Shown piece by piece: positions 1 to 9,095 of a stretch of 64,000 nucleotides of DNA. The stretch lies in the NCBI GenBank assembly GCA_964567045.1, contig CAZMLE010000014.1, positions 4,207 to 68,206 on the forward strand, written 5' to 3'. This DNA comes from JAFNGF01 sp964567045. Its GTDB lineage: Bacteria > Planctomycetota > Phycisphaerae > Sedimentisphaerales > Anaerobacaceae. The notes under the pieces were generated by a model. The model saw nothing but the letters and a program-made list of their open reading frames with translations, was not told where the DNA came from and did not search any database. Within the stretch, counting starts at the first letter, position 1. Every line of letters starts with the position of its first letter. Both the position numbers and the translations under genes were made by a program.

Positions 1-74
1 GAGTAAAGTTGTCCCTGCCTGATGACCGGCTTGTTGATTACACCATCCCTATCAAAAAAAACTGCTTTCTTCAT
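1..74 (-). CDS. GmhB-like HAD phosphatase, N-terminal fragment (cut by window edge)
   Basis: Only the first 24 codons are present. They read MKKAVFFDRDGVINKPV, the DxDGVxN motif I of HAD-IIIA phosphatases such as D-glycero-D-manno-heptose 1,7-bisphosphate 7-phosphatase (GmhB) and histidinol phosphatase. The ATG overlaps the stop of the upstream oxidoreductase by 4 bases (ATGA), so it is translationally coupled to the glycan operon. The heptose-kinase and nucleotidyltransferase-like genes in the same operon favour the GmhB reading, but the substrate is inference because the rest of the protein lies outside the window. Confidence 0.7.
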   Translation of the reverse strand, partial: MKKAVFFDRDGVINKPVIRQGQLY

Positions 75-1078
75 ATGTTGACCATTTGGTCGGTTTGTGC
101 CGAGTTGTATACAGCTTCAAGCATCCGGTTTGCCTGAAAACCGTCCCAGCCCGAACCTATAGGGTCTCTATGCTCTTCGATTGCTGAAAGAAATTCTTTC
201 CATTCTTCTTGCCACGAGGTATCTGCTCCTGGATAGGTAAAAGTTTGCTCTTCAGGTGCACCACCTTCCGGGCGTCGGCATCCTATGGTCAGTGTCTCAG
301 TGCCGTAACTGCTTCCCAATCCTTCAACAACTAAAAAACCATCTGTTCCAAAAACCTCAAAAGAGAACAAGTTCTTCCACTGAGTCCAACTGGTATGCAT
401 GGAAGCTACGATTCCGGCTCTGGTTCTAAAGAGGCAGAAAGCATTGTCCTCGACCTCCATATTCCAAAAATATGTGGAAGTATAGCCAAAAGCTTTTTTA
501 AAATCGCCTGCGAACCATCGAAAAAGGTCGACTACATGCACGCCCTGGTCCAATAGTTCCCCGCCCCCACACAAATCTCTATTTGCTCGCCACTCCTTTT
601 CATAGCCTGGCCGGCCTCCATGACCATAACGACACCGCAGGTATATTATTTGCCCAATTTGTCCTTGCTCGCACACAAACTTTGCTTTGGCAATTGCCGG
701 GTGATGACGGTGGTTAAAGCCAGTTTTAATAATAGTGCCAGACTGTTTCGCTGCTTCGATTATTCCCTGAGACTCTTGAGAGTTTATTCCTAATGGTTTT
801 TCACATAATACGTGTTTGCCATTTTTTAGAGCCTCGATACTTATTTCAGCAAGGAACTTATTGATTGTGGAGACAATCACAATGTGAACGCTGCTGGCGG
901 TAATCGCTTTTTTCCAATCCTGTTCAAATTGTCCGCCAAATTCCCGGCAGAGGTTCTCACCGGCGGTTTGGTTTATATCTGCAACGATTTTCAATTCACA
1001 GTTGTCAAATTGTTGAAGGGCAGCGGCCCTTTTTCGACCGATTAACCCGGCGCCCACAATAGCAACTCCGAAGCTCAA
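71..1078 (-). CDS. Gfo/Idh/MocA family sugar oxidoreductase
   Basis: A cytosolic NAD(P)-dependent oxidoreductase acting on a sugar or sugar nucleotide. An N-terminal Rossmann motif (VAIVGAGLIG) is followed by the family signature HVLCEKPLG, with the EKP lysine used in catalysis. The C-terminal half is the GFO/IDH/MocA alpha/beta domain, and the length is usual for the family. I choose the TTG at 1078: it overlaps the stop of the upstream SDR as TTGA, has GGAG about 8 bases upstream, and leaves the Rossmann fold almost at the N-terminus. A longer reading from 1132 would run 58 bases into the SDR gene. In the glycan operon it may oxidise or reduce an activated sugar; the exact substrate cannot be read from sequence. 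Confidence 0.85.
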   Translation of the reverse strand: MSFGVAIVGAGLIGRKRAAALQQFDNCELKIVADINQTAGENLCREFGGQFEQDWKKAITASSVHIVIVSTINKFLAEISIEALKNGKHVLCEKPLGINSQESQGIIEAAKQSGTIIKTGFNHRHHPAIAKAKFVCEQGQIGQIIYLRCRYGHGGRPGYEKEWRANRDLCGGGELLDQGVHVVDLFRWFAGDFKKAFGYTSTYFWNMEVEDNAFCLFRTRAGIVASMHTSWTQWKNLFSFEVFGTDGFLVVEGLGSSYGTETLTIGCRRPEGGAPEEQTFTYPGADTSWQEEWKEFLSAIEEHRDPIGSGWDGFQANRMLEAVYNSAQTDQMVNI

Positions 1079-1923
1079 CGCGTTACTCCAACGAAGTTCT
1101 TGCCGTCTATTCTTCTTAGCGTATATAGACACAAGTTGTCTAAGAGTCTATCCCTGAAATCCGGTGTCCGCCAATCGTCCCACACAGCACTAATCAGGCG
1201 TCCCGTGATACCGTTAGACTCCTCTGATGCAAGAAACAACGCCAGATCGGCCGCAAGTTGCGGAGAATTGCCACCTTCTCGAATTGCTTTTTTGATCTGT
1301 GACATTTCTTTTGTGCCGGCTTTTTCTCCGGCCAAGGCAACTTCCTGGAGCATCCTGGTCTTTACAATTCCTGGGGCAATGGCATTAACGTCGATGTTAT
1401 ACTGTGCAACTTCCGAAGCCAATGTCTCTGTAAACCTTGCTACCGCCGCCTTTGAACATGCGTAGGCTGTAAAATTAGGCCTGGCGGATGTTGCCCCACC
1501 GCCTGAGAAGTTGATGATCTTGCCTGAGTTTTGCTGTTGCATTATCGGTAGGACCGCCTTACAGCATAGCGCTGTACCTACAAGATCGATATGAACACAG
1601 ATAATCCAGTGTTCAATATCGATTTCCGCTAAAGGACCGATCGGTCCCTGAATTGCGGCGGCATTTACCAAAACGTCGATCTTCTCGTACAGTTTCAGCG
1701 TGTAATCCAGCAAAGCAACCACATCTTGCCGAGACGAGACGTCTGCACGAATGCTATGTATCTCTCCAAAGTCACTAAGTTCACTGGTTGTATATTCCAA
1801 TTCATCAGATGAACGGCTGGAAATAACCATCTTGGCCCCATTTCTTAAGAAAGTTTCTGCGATGGCTTTACCTATACCGCGGCTACCCCCCGTGATGATA
1901 CACACCTTATCGTTAAGGTTCAT
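1075..1923 (-). CDS. Short-chain dehydrogenase/reductase (SDR)
   Basis: A classical SDR of 282 residues. The cofactor-binding TGGSRGIG motif is at residues 11-18, the NAAA segment follows near residue 87, and the catalytic Ser (FSGGG) and YACSK (YxxxK) are both present, so an active oxidoreductase is expected. It lies 10 bases after the GHMP kinase and overlaps the next oxidoreductase by 4 bases, which places it inside the polysaccharide operon. It probably reduces or oxidises a hydroxyl/keto group on a sugar intermediate. FabG-like proteins share the same motifs, so the substrate is open. Confidence 0.85.
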   Translation of the reverse strand: MNLNDKVCIITGGSRGIGKAIAETFLRNGAKMVISSRSSDELEYTTSELSDFGEIHSIRADVSSRQDVVALLDYTLKLYEKIDVLVNAAAIQGPIGPLAEIDIEHWIICVHIDLVGTALCCKAVLPIMQQQNSGKIINFSGGGATSARPNFTAYACSKAAVARFTETLASEVAQYNIDVNAIAPGIVKTRMLQEVALAGEKAGTKEMSQIKKAIREGGNSPQLAADLALFLASEESNGITGRLISAVWDDWRTPDFRDRLLDNLCLYTLRRIDGKNFVGVTR

Positions 1924-1933
1924 TCTGTTACTG

Positions 1934-2935
1934 CTATCTTACCCCATCCATGAAGTTGACGAGGACCTTTGTGCCCTCAAAGTCAAAACGGTACCTCATC
2001 TCGCGTAATCCGACATTTTTCATCTGCTCTCTGAAACTTCCGTGTTTTTCTTCTACGTAGAAGACGAAGAATCCGCCACCGCCTGCGCCGGAGATTTTGC
2101 CGCCGAGAGCGCCATTTTGTTTAGCTAATTCATAAATACTATTAAAGTGTGGATTTGTCATCTTTGTAGATATCTTCTTTTTATACTGCCAGTGCTTATC
2201 AAAGAGCAGACCTACGTCGGTTATATTATCTGTTTCAAGAGCTTCTACAATCTTGTGGCCGATCTCTTTAATGGTGTGCATACTCTCAACGATGCTACGT
2301 TTTTGCTTTTGTGCGCCCTTACTCTGTTCGGCGAGAATGGTGTCAGCATCGCGAGATGTATTGGTATAGAACATGAGCATGTTACGGTTAAGGTCATCGA
2401 TAGCCGCATCGGACATATTGACACTTTTGGCGGAGACTCGTCCATCCTTGGCGATCTCAAGAATCATAAGGCCACCAAAGGAAGCCATGTACTGATCTTG
2501 TTTCCCGATGGGTTTACCCAACAGGTCTATCTCTAGGTGGCAGGCCTCCTCGGCAAGTTGTTGAAGCGGGATATGCTCCCTTTTCATAGTATGAAGAGCA
2601 TTCAACAAACCCACAGCATAACAACTGGATGAACCGAGTCCCGTGCCGGCAGGAACGTCAGACATGGATACTATTTCCACAGCTTTTTCGATCCCCGTCA
2701 TCTGCAAAGCAGCTTTTGCTATCTCATGTTGAAGCTGGTCTCTGTGTTCGACCGTCTCTGACTTGGTATATTTGACTCTTATTAAGTCATCGACAACAGG
2801 CTTGTTAAGGTTGATAAACATATACTTGTTTATGCTGGCGGCGCAGATAAAACCACCATATTTGGAGTAATATGCCGGCAGGTCGGTGCCGCCGCCTCCC
2901 AGCGTTATTCTAAATGGCGTGCGCGTTATGATCAC
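1934..2935 (-). CDS. GHMP kinase, heptose-7-phosphate kinase-like (HddA-like)
   Basis: A 333-residue GHMP-superfamily sugar kinase. The N-terminus (RTPFRITLGGGGTDLPAYY) is characteristic of the D-glycero-D-manno-heptose 7-phosphate 1-kinase (HddA) group. The ATP-binding glycine/serine loop PAGTGLGSSS is near residue 97 and the C-terminal KISGAGGGGF motif is intact. Its stop is separated by 10 bases from the SDR, and its start overlaps the nucleotidyltransferase upstream by 4 bases, the usual kinase plus nucleotidyltransferase pairing of GDP-heptose pathways. It resembles a second kinase at 12682-13683, so the locus has two such pairs. L-fucokinase-like activity is an alternative. Confidence 0.85.
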   Translation of the reverse strand: MIITRTPFRITLGGGGTDLPAYYSKYGGFICAASINKYMFINLNKPVVDDLIRVKYTKSETVEHRDQLQHEIAKAALQMTGIEKAVEIVSMSDVPAGTGLGSSSCYAVGLLNALHTMKREHIPLQQLAEEACHLEIDLLGKPIGKQDQYMASFGGLMILEIAKDGRVSAKSVNMSDAAIDDLNRNMLMFYTNTSRDADTILAEQSKGAQKQKRSIVESMHTIKEIGHKIVEALETDNITDVGLLFDKHWQYKKKISTKMTNPHFNSIYELAKQNGALGGKISGAGGGGFFVFYVEEKHGSFREQMKNVGLREMRYRFDFEGTKVLVNFMDGVR

Positions 2936-3648
2936 TTTTCACTTGTACTTTTAACAACCTGGCGAAGAAGTTCGGGTGTATCAACAGCAACAAGTTTGCG
3001 GTTCGATACAAAGCCGTAGAGTCTCTCTTCTGCGTCTAAAACTGTCCGGAAGATGTCATGTCCGAAATCCGAGAAACCATCAGGGATATATTTTAGGATG
3101 CGTTGCTCGAGCACATATATACCGGTATTGACTATGTGACTTGTGGTTTCGGATGGCTCTGGTTTCTCAATAAAATCAACAATTCTGTCACCATCCAATA
3201 CAGCGACGCCACTCTGGGAGACGTCGTCTTTATGATAAAGGCATATTGTGCCGATCCCTTTCTTGGCGCGGTGGAATTCGGTGATTTGTAGCAGATTAAA
3301 ATCTGATAGAAGGTTGTCTCCATAAGCCACCAGAAACGTATCTGAGGGGTCTTTTTTCCAGTATTCGGTGGCGATTTTTTTAACGGCTCCTGCTGTGCCG
3401 AGTAGATGTTTCTCGTATGAGTAGGTAATGTTAACTCCATATTGAGTGCCATTACCGAGATGATCTTTAATAACATCTGGTAAGTGATGAAGGTTTACGT
3501 AGATGTCTTTGAGACCAAAACTTTTAAGCCATTCTATATTATGCTCGAGTATGGATTTGCCTTTTATTTTGACCATTGGCTTAGGTATATAATCCACTAC
3601 CTCTTTTAGCCGCTCACCTTTGCCTGCTGCAAGAATAATTGCTTTCAT
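2932..3648 (-). CDS. Sugar-1-phosphate nucleotidyltransferase (HddC/RmlA-like)
   Basis: A 238-residue nucleotidyltransferase that should join a sugar 1-phosphate to an NTP. The N-terminus carries the pyrophosphorylase signature AIILAAGKGERL and the PKPMVKIKGKSILEH segment, and the VAYGDNLLSD region supplies the metal-binding Asp. It overlaps the HddA-like kinase by 4 bases, so kinase and transferase are probably made together. The length fits the short GDP-heptose or mannose-1-phosphate guanylyltransferase types without a left-handed beta-helix tail. The nucleotide (GDP or other) is inferred from neighbours only. Confidence 0.85.
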   Translation of the reverse strand: MKAIILAAGKGERLKEVVDYIPKPMVKIKGKSILEHNIEWLKSFGLKDIYVNLHHLPDVIKDHLGNGTQYGVNITYSYEKHLLGTAGAVKKIATEYWKKDPSDTFLVAYGDNLLSDFNLLQITEFHRAKKGIGTICLYHKDDVSQSGVAVLDGDRIVDFIEKPEPSETTSHIVNTGIYVLEQRILKYIPDGFSDFGHDIFRTVLDAEERLYGFVSNRKLVAVDTPELLRQVVKSTSEK

Positions 3649-3663
3649 TTGTTGATAAATCTG

Positions 3664-5196
3664 CTAGGTAGTATCGTGCGCCCTTCCGTTTATTAAAAAA
3701 GCAAATATCTTTCTCAGAGTGTTTTTCTGGGAAATGTGAAAAAGCAGCAAAACGATCTTATTGATAAATCTGTCAAAAGAAGGTTTGAAAATGCGATTTT
3801 TCCAACGATAACGATAGATTCTAGCCAGATAATTATAGATTGCAGGCAGTGAGTCAATACCTCCAAAAGAGTCATCAATCCTATTTTTTAGCCTTGTACC
3901 ATCTATAAACTTAGAAGTTACCATAAGACTTTTAAATATATGAATTCTTTCCTGCAGCCAAGGAGTATTCAAATGTTGCCTATTGTAACTGGCCCATTCT
4001 TCCAAAGAATTGGGTGTTCTAAAGCCTTCTTTTTTTGCCAGATCCAGCATTTCCGTGCCAGGATAAGGTATTAGTGTGTAGAAACCTGAAATTTGGGCGT
4101 TGGGATTTTCTTCCAGCAACCTTAAGGCTAAATCGACAGTCTGCATAAGTTCATCGGTCGTTTCTGTGGGAAATCCCATCATAAAGTTATACAGCGGAAT
4201 TATGTTTGTTTCAGAAAGCTTCTTGTTAGCTTCTAATATATCTGAAACTGTCTCACCCTTTTTTATCATATTCAAGATACGATCCGAGCCTGATTCAATT
4301 CCAGGCTGGACGGATGACAGACCTGTATCGCAAAGAAACCTTAGGTTGGCAAGCTTGAGTCTGTCCATCCTTGCCTGTATCCACCATCTGAATTTGCCAT
4401 TAATCTGTTCAGCAATTCTTTTTGCTCTTTCCTGGTCAACAAGAAACTCTTCATCATGAAAGGTAATTGCATCAAGCTTGTACTTTTGAACTAGTCTCGA
4501 AATTCTATGGTATGTCTTCTCTGCAGATAGTGCCCTCCACCTTCTTTTTGATAGCCTTGGATTACAACAATAAGTGCATCCCCAGGGGCAACCCCTGCTC
4601 GAAATAAAAATCAAACTCCGCGTGCTTGCCCCTTTAAATCTGCCCTGACTGCCAATGTATTCCTCAATGTCAACCAAATCATAGGGGATTTCAGGCAGAT
4701 TGTTCAGATCCGCACATTCCCTATGTTTGGTTATAGTAATACCATCGCCGTCTTTGATAGCCAGCCCTTCGACTTTTTTCAAGTCGTTCTTATTGCTTAA
4801 GGCGTCTATTAACTCCCGAAATGTAACCTCTCCTTCGCCAATAACTACAATATCAACTGTTGCATTAAGAAGAGTCTGTTCCGGTAACAGTGTGGCGTGC
4901 ACTCCTCCCCAAACAACCTTTGTGCTGGGATTCGTATCTTTTATGAGTTGCGATACCTCGAGAGCATAGCCTATTTGGGGGCCAGTCATTGAAGTAACGC
5001 CCACACATAAAGGTTCAGACGCAAGTTCCTTAATCAGAGTCTGTTTCCAGTTTTTGTCAATTCTTTGATCGACAATTTTGACGTTGTAGCTATCGATTAC
5101 GATCGAAGAAATAGCCAAGAGCGAAAGCGGCGGATCTATTGACACACCTTTGATATCAAACCCTGTTTTGGGATACACTAACACTATGTCAGACAC
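3664..5196 (-). CDS. B12-binding-domain radical SAM protein
   Basis: A 510-residue class B-like radical SAM enzyme. The first 130 residues resemble a cobalamin-binding Rossmann domain (PPLSLLAISS, then VVWGGVHATLLPE), although the DxHxxG cobalamin-ligand motif is not obvious. The radical SAM core has the CPWGCTYC (CxxxCxxC) cluster motif near residue 203. After the core comes a roughly 150-residue tail of the kind seen in lipid or polyketide-modifying members. It is embedded in the glycan operon and may methylate or rearrange a sugar or lipid carrier. The family is diverse, so the reaction is unknown. Confidence 0.85.
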   Translation of the reverse strand: MSDIVLVYPKTGFDIKGVSIDPPLSLLAISSIVIDSYNVKIVDQRIDKNWKQTLIKELASEPLCVGVTSMTGPQIGYALEVSQLIKDTNPSTKVVWGGVHATLLPEQTLLNATVDIVVIGEGEVTFRELIDALSNKNDLKKVEGLAIKDGDGITITKHRECADLNNLPEIPYDLVDIEEYIGSQGRFKGASTRSLIFISSRGCPWGCTYCCNPRLSKRRWRALSAEKTYHRISRLVQKYKLDAITFHDEEFLVDQERAKRIAEQINGKFRWWIQARMDRLKLANLRFLCDTGLSSVQPGIESGSDRILNMIKKGETVSDILEANKKLSETNIIPLYNFMMGFPTETTDELMQTVDLALRLLEENPNAQISGFYTLIPYPGTEMLDLAKKEGFRTPNSLEEWASYNRQHLNTPWLQERIHIFKSLMVTSKFIDGTRLKNRIDDSFGGIDSLPAIYNYLARIYRYRWKNRIFKPSFDRFINKIVLLLFHISQKNTLRKIFAFLINGRAHDTT

Positions 5197-5216
5197 AGGA
5201 TCTCTTCTCCTGTAAT

Positions 5217-6161
5217 TCAGATTTTTCCTTTGTCCATTTCGTTCTTAATATAACTTACCGTTGCTCTCAGACCTTTGGAGATGTCTGTTCTGGGCTTCCA
5301 GCCTAATTTCTTTGCTTTCTTAATATCAGCGAGAGTCTCTTGGGCTTCGCCTGGTAAATCTGGTTTGTTGATAGGCTTAATGTAAATACCTAAGAGTCCA
5401 CTTATTATTTGATATATCTGGTTTATCGAGTAGTTTCTGCCTGAGCCAAGGTTAAATATTTGGCCCTCAGTTCTGGGGTCATTGATACATTGAAGGTGGA
5501 ATTCGTTCACATCGTCTATATATACGAAATCTCTTTTATTGTGGCCTGTTCCGAAGATTATTGGCTGTTGACCTTTGAGCAGCCTGATGATAAATGCGCT
5601 CATCACCGGCGGGATAGTCCTTCGATAATCCTGCCTTGGACCATAAACACAGAAATATCGCAAGCCGGTCAGATTCAGGTCAGAAAACCTGCTGTACGCC
5701 TGTGCGAAGTACATCGACGCCGCTTTGCTGGTCGCGTAAAAACTTTCCGGCCTGACTTCCAGCTCCGGTGTCGGGAATACGTTTGAACCCTCGTATACTG
5801 CAGATGACTCAGCGTATATGACCTTTCTTACTTCGGTTTTTTTGGCTGCTTCAAAGACATTGACTGTCCCGGTGACGTTAATGTCCGATGTTTCAACTGG
5901 ATCTGCTTGGCAAGCAGTGATGCAGTTCTTGGCAGCCAGGTGAAAGACCACATCTATCCCGCTAAACAGTGGATATATCTTGGCAGAGCGGATGTCAAGC
6001 TCGTGGAACTGCACCCCTTTGGGTACCTGGGTCTTAACACCATAGGCGAGGTTATCGATGCCTACAACAGGGTAACCCTCCTGCAATAGCCGATCCGCCA
6101 GATTGCTGCCAATGAAGCCTGCAATTCCCGTAACTAGTATCGCTTGGTCCTTATGCGCCAT
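5217..6161 (-). CDS. NAD-dependent sugar-nucleotide epimerase/dehydratase
   Basis: An extended SDR of 314 residues. It has the Rossmann motif TGIAGFIGSN at residues 11-20, HLAAKN, the catalytic Ser region ESSAVYEGS and YATSK (YxxxK), so all active-site positions are filled. The overall layout matches UDP-glucose 4-epimerase and related UDP/GDP-sugar epimerases. The start overlaps the glycosyltransferase upstream by 11 bases. It probably supplies an epimerised or dehydrated sugar nucleotide for the glycan; the exact substrate cannot be named. Confidence 0.88.
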   Translation of the reverse strand: MAHKDQAILVTGIAGFIGSNLADRLLQEGYPVVGIDNLAYGVKTQVPKGVQFHELDIRSAKIYPLFSGIDVVFHLAAKNCITACQADPVETSDINVTGTVNVFEAAKKTEVRKVIYAESSAVYEGSNVFPTPELEVRPESFYATSKAASMYFAQAYSRFSDLNLTGLRYFCVYGPRQDYRRTIPPVMSAFIIRLLKGQQPIIFGTGHNKRDFVYIDDVNEFHLQCINDPRTEGQIFNLGSGRNYSINQIYQIISGLLGIYIKPINKPDLPGEAQETLADIKKAKKLGWKPRTDISKGLRATVSYIKNEMDKGKI

Positions 6162-7260
6162 TCCAACCGGGCTTCCGTGCAGCCCCCATCAAGTCGGCAA
6201 ATCCTCTTCCTTCCTTAAGCTCCTTTGATTCCAGGATTCCTTCTACTTGGACCATCATTTCTCGAACGCGGTCTTTCCACAAGTATTGGCTTGTTCTGCA
6301 TCTTTCGTGGCCAGCTTTAGCTATTGCCTGTCGTTCTTTGTCGTGCGACAGATAGTACTTGACCTTTTCGAGAAGCTCCTCTGAGTTTGAAAAGAATGCG
6401 GCTTCTTTGCCCTCAACGTAAAGTGATTTTGTAGAAGGCGTCCTTTCTGCAAGTAAAAAAGTGCCGCAAGCGGGGATTTCAAATATCCTGCCGGCTGTAA
6501 GGTTTCTGTTCCACTTTGAGACTATGCCCAGGCCGATCTTCCCGCAGCATATTGCCTTGACATAATCCTGGCCCCAAATAGGTCCCGACTTAATTGCGTT
6601 CCGCAGAATTTTTTGGGCCCGTGCCTTATGCCAGTTTTGCCCCCTGACCGATATGGGCAGCCTCTGCTTAGCCAAACAGCAGATCAACTCCTCGGTTTTA
6701 GGCTCCCAGTGACCAATGAAGAATATATCGCTGCCCAGTCTTCTTTTGTCTTCATCGGAGAGTTCGACAGGCCTGAACATCTTGTCATCATAAGCGTTTT
6801 CAGTAAAGTACACCTTTTTTGCACCCAGCTCATGCAACTCAGAGACATTAAAGGGGTTGGATGTGAAATGTACATCATATACAGTGATAGCCTCAATATA
6901 GTTTTTGAGGCTATGAGATTTGTACATTATATCATCAGTGTTGTAATGTACCAACAAGGTCCTCGTTGCCTTTTTGATATACTTGAGCACTTTGGGCAGA
7001 ATAAAAGTACCTTTATCTATCCAGATAACATCAAAGCTCTCTTTCTCAACAGTTTCTATAAGACGCTTATTTGTATTGGCCAGATCCTTTGGACCAAAAA
7101 CTTTTCTTGCAGCCCTATAAATTAATCGACACTGTTTTCTGCGGACATCTTCGGGTTCGGTGTCTATCGGCACAATTTTATGTCCTAATTGCTCAATTGC
7201 ATCCATTCGTTGAAGGCAAGTACCACCGTGCCACAAAGGCCCAACATACAGTATTTTCAT
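6151..7260 (-). CDS. CgeB-like glycosyltransferase
   Basis: A 369-residue GT-B type glycosyltransferase. The N-terminal MKILYVGPLWHGGT and the central DVHFTSNPFNVSELHELGA resemble the CgeB/DUF3880 group. The C-terminal half carries the nucleotide-sugar-binding region NLTAGRIFEIPACGTFLLAE, where the conserved Glu contacts the donor, followed by a usual C-terminal helix. It sits between a methyltransferase and an epimerase with 3- and 11-base junctions. It should transfer a sugar on the cytosolic face of the membrane; donor and acceptor are unknown. Confidence 0.8.
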   Translation of the reverse strand: MKILYVGPLWHGGTCLQRMDAIEQLGHKIVPIDTEPEDVRRKQCRLIYRAARKVFGPKDLANTNKRLIETVEKESFDVIWIDKGTFILPKVLKYIKKATRTLLVHYNTDDIMYKSHSLKNYIEAITVYDVHFTSNPFNVSELHELGAKKVYFTENAYDDKMFRPVELSDEDKRRLGSDIFFIGHWEPKTEELICCLAKQRLPISVRGQNWHKARAQKILRNAIKSGPIWGQDYVKAICCGKIGLGIVSKWNRNLTAGRIFEIPACGTFLLAERTPSTKSLYVEGKEAAFFSNSEELLEKVKYYLSHDKERQAIAKAGHERCRTSQYLWKDRVREMMVQVEGILESKELKEGRGFADLMGAARKPGWNGA

Positions 7261-7263
7261 TTC

Positions 7264-8004
7264 TTAGGAATTTTCCTTAACGCCGGAGATAAGAAACACG
7301 CGGGTATAAACATTACTGCCAACGGAGCCTGTTTCAGCAAGGTTCCATATCTTGAGGATAAGACGTATCAACTGCCAGATCACGTAGCGAACGAAAGAAA
7401 CTACCCCGTGTACTACCGGCCCGCCTTCTCTGGCCTCGATGTGCTGAAAGCCCAGCAAATTCAAGAGGTTCCTTAAAGCATTAGGATTGAAACATATCTC
7501 ATGGGTGAAATCACCGTAGCGGATAGTTCCCGCCCACGGGCTGTCCGCGTTGGGTGTTTGGAGTATGAGACGTCCGCCCGGTTTCAGAGCCTTGGAAGAC
7601 GCCCTCAAAAAATGAATCGCCTCGTTCTTTGTGAAGTGTTCAATGATATCCAGGCCAACAATTAAGTCATATCTCTTTTCTATGGCTTCCAGAAAATCGA
7701 GAACGTTGTTTTCGACTACGTTCTCCGTGACCTGTTTTGCTATGCGTACTTGTTCGGGGCTTATGTCTACACCTGCAATATCAGTATATCCTTGTTCCTT
7801 CAGAAAACGCAGAAGCTTTCCACTACCACATGCAACTTCCAGTATCGCTGCATCTTTCCGTTCCGGCAACCACCCTCGTAAAAAGGATCTATAGGCCTGC
7901 CCCCAGCGTTTATCAGCCACTATATCTACGTTACCTTTATATCCTTGGAAACAAGAAGCATATTTTTCATATATCAATTTGCGATAATCGTTATTTGCGA
8001 ACAT
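7264..8004 (-). CDS. Class I SAM-dependent methyltransferase
   Basis: A methyltransferase of about 246 residues with motif I ILEVACGSGKLLRFL, the acidic motif II end GVDISPEQV, and a motif IV-like LIVGLDIIEHF. The core is followed by a hydrophobic segment near residues 195-215 that may touch the membrane. I take the ATG at 8004; a GTG two codons upstream is equally possible because no clear ribosome site decides. As the neighbours are glycosyltransferases it may methylate a sugar or the glycan end, which in ABC-exported O-antigens can cap the chain. Target unknown. Confidence 0.8.
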   Translation of the reverse strand: MFANNDYRKLIYEKYASCFQGYKGNVDIVADKRWGQAYRSFLRGWLPERKDAAILEVACGSGKLLRFLKEQGYTDIAGVDISPEQVRIAKQVTENVVENNVLDFLEAIEKRYDLIVGLDIIEHFTKNEAIHFLRASSKALKPGGRLILQTPNADSPWAGTIRYGDFTHEICFNPNALRNLLNLLGFQHIEAREGGPVVHGVVSFVRYVIWQLIRLILKIWNLAETGSVGSNVYTRVFLISGVKENS

Positions 8005-8069
8005 CGGCACACAGCATATTTGCTCGAAAAAAATGGTAAAAAAGTACTCCTGTCAACTTCTCTTAAAAT

Positions 8070-8915
8070 TCACCTGTCACTTGTGCAGACAATCTTATCC
8101 TTTTTTTTGCCAAGCCACGCTCCCCACCAACTGAATGTGCTGAAGGATGTAATAAAGTGATGACACCGGCTCATTAAATGCAGGCTCTCGAAATCTCTGG
8201 CTCGCACCTTTTTATCCACGACTGTATAAGGATATTCTGATAGTAGTAAGGGGGCGAATTCTCTGTCCGCCCATTCTGCGTCATCTGAGAACACAAAAAA
8301 GTGAGGCCGTTTGACTTTTTGCATAATAAGGTCTGTAGCCCAGCGGTAGTGATCAATGTCCACTTCGTTTGTTCTCTCATTGTCGGTTCTGCCGAGGTGA
8401 TAAAGGTGTCTGACGTGCACGCAAACGGAATTATCGGCTCTCTCTATTCTGCTGGCCATTTCCGCCACCGCCGGAGCCATCGGCGAAACTACAGAGAGTT
8501 CATCACGAATTATGTCCGCAATATCGGCGAAATATTTTTCACTTTGCCAATATCCTTCTACGTATACAGGCTTTGTGATCTTGAGATTCAGAAATTCAGA
8601 ATCCACCGAATCTGTGCTTTCGCGAATAAATTTCCTCTGAGCAATGGGTTTTCGGGTATCCCACTTGCGGAGTATATAGCGAAATATACGCCGCATATTA
8701 CCGGCGTAGCATTGGCCTGGACTTGCCATTTGCGTTTTGATATTGAAGTGGCAAAGGGAATATGACCGTTTGTATGGGTCCCGCTCGAATCCGGAAATGG
8801 CATCTACGTAAAGCGGGACATCATTGGTATAGGCAAGGCGCCTGGCCGCAGCATATTGAAAGAGCTGGTTGCCCAATCCACCGGCCAACCTGACTACTAC
8901 CTTGGGCGATTCCAC
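8070..8915 (-). CDS. GT11 family (alpha-1,2-fucosyltransferase-like) glycosyltransferase
   Basis: A 281-residue GT11 protein recognised by its N-terminus VRLAGGLGNQLFQYAAARRL and the C-terminal SFSTFSWWGAWL motif. GT11 enzymes transfer L-fucose from GDP-fucose in alpha-1,2 linkage. The donor-binding motif is usually HxRRxD; here it reads HVRHLYH near residue 168, so the second Arg and the Asp are changed. The protein stops at VCTSDR, some 10-20 residues before the usual C-terminus, possibly because of a late frameshift. The Gmd-like gene at 20007-21011 and the reductase at 13680-14636 could provide GDP-fucose. Activity is uncertain. Confidence 0.75.
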   Translation of the reverse strand: MESPKVVVRLAGGLGNQLFQYAAARRLAYTNDVPLYVDAISGFERDPYKRSYSLCHFNIKTQMASPGQCYAGNMRRIFRYILRKWDTRKPIAQRKFIRESTDSVDSEFLNLKITKPVYVEGYWQSEKYFADIADIIRDELSVVSPMAPAVAEMASRIERADNSVCVHVRHLYHLGRTDNERTNEVDIDHYRWATDLIMQKVKRPHFFVFSDDAEWADREFAPLLLSEYPYTVVDKKVRARDFESLHLMSRCHHFITSFSTFSWWGAWLGKKKDKIVCTSDR

Positions 8916-8942
8916 GGTTGTTGTCTTTTCAACTCCATCAGG

Positions 8943-9074
8943 TCATTGCAAAGAGCATAGAATCATACTTGGAAAAAAGATATCGGCCTGGGTGATTTCT
9001 CCATCAAGAGGACGTTGACCGTAGGCTCGGTTGAAAGGGCCAATAGTTTTGAGCTTGTTCTTGAGTTCGAGCAT
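8943..9074 (-). pseudogene. Short 43-codon reading frame, probable N-terminal gene remnant
   Basis: A 43-codon frame begins MLELKNKLKTIGPFNRAYGQ and ends before the GT11 gene. It fills the only sizeable gap between the GT11 gene and the methyltransferase at 9096. I recognise no domain. Position in a region with other decayed glycan genes suggests the start of a lost gene rather than a functional peptide. Confidence 0.25.
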
Positions 9075-9095
9075 AGTCAGTACAGAAAGTTTTTT

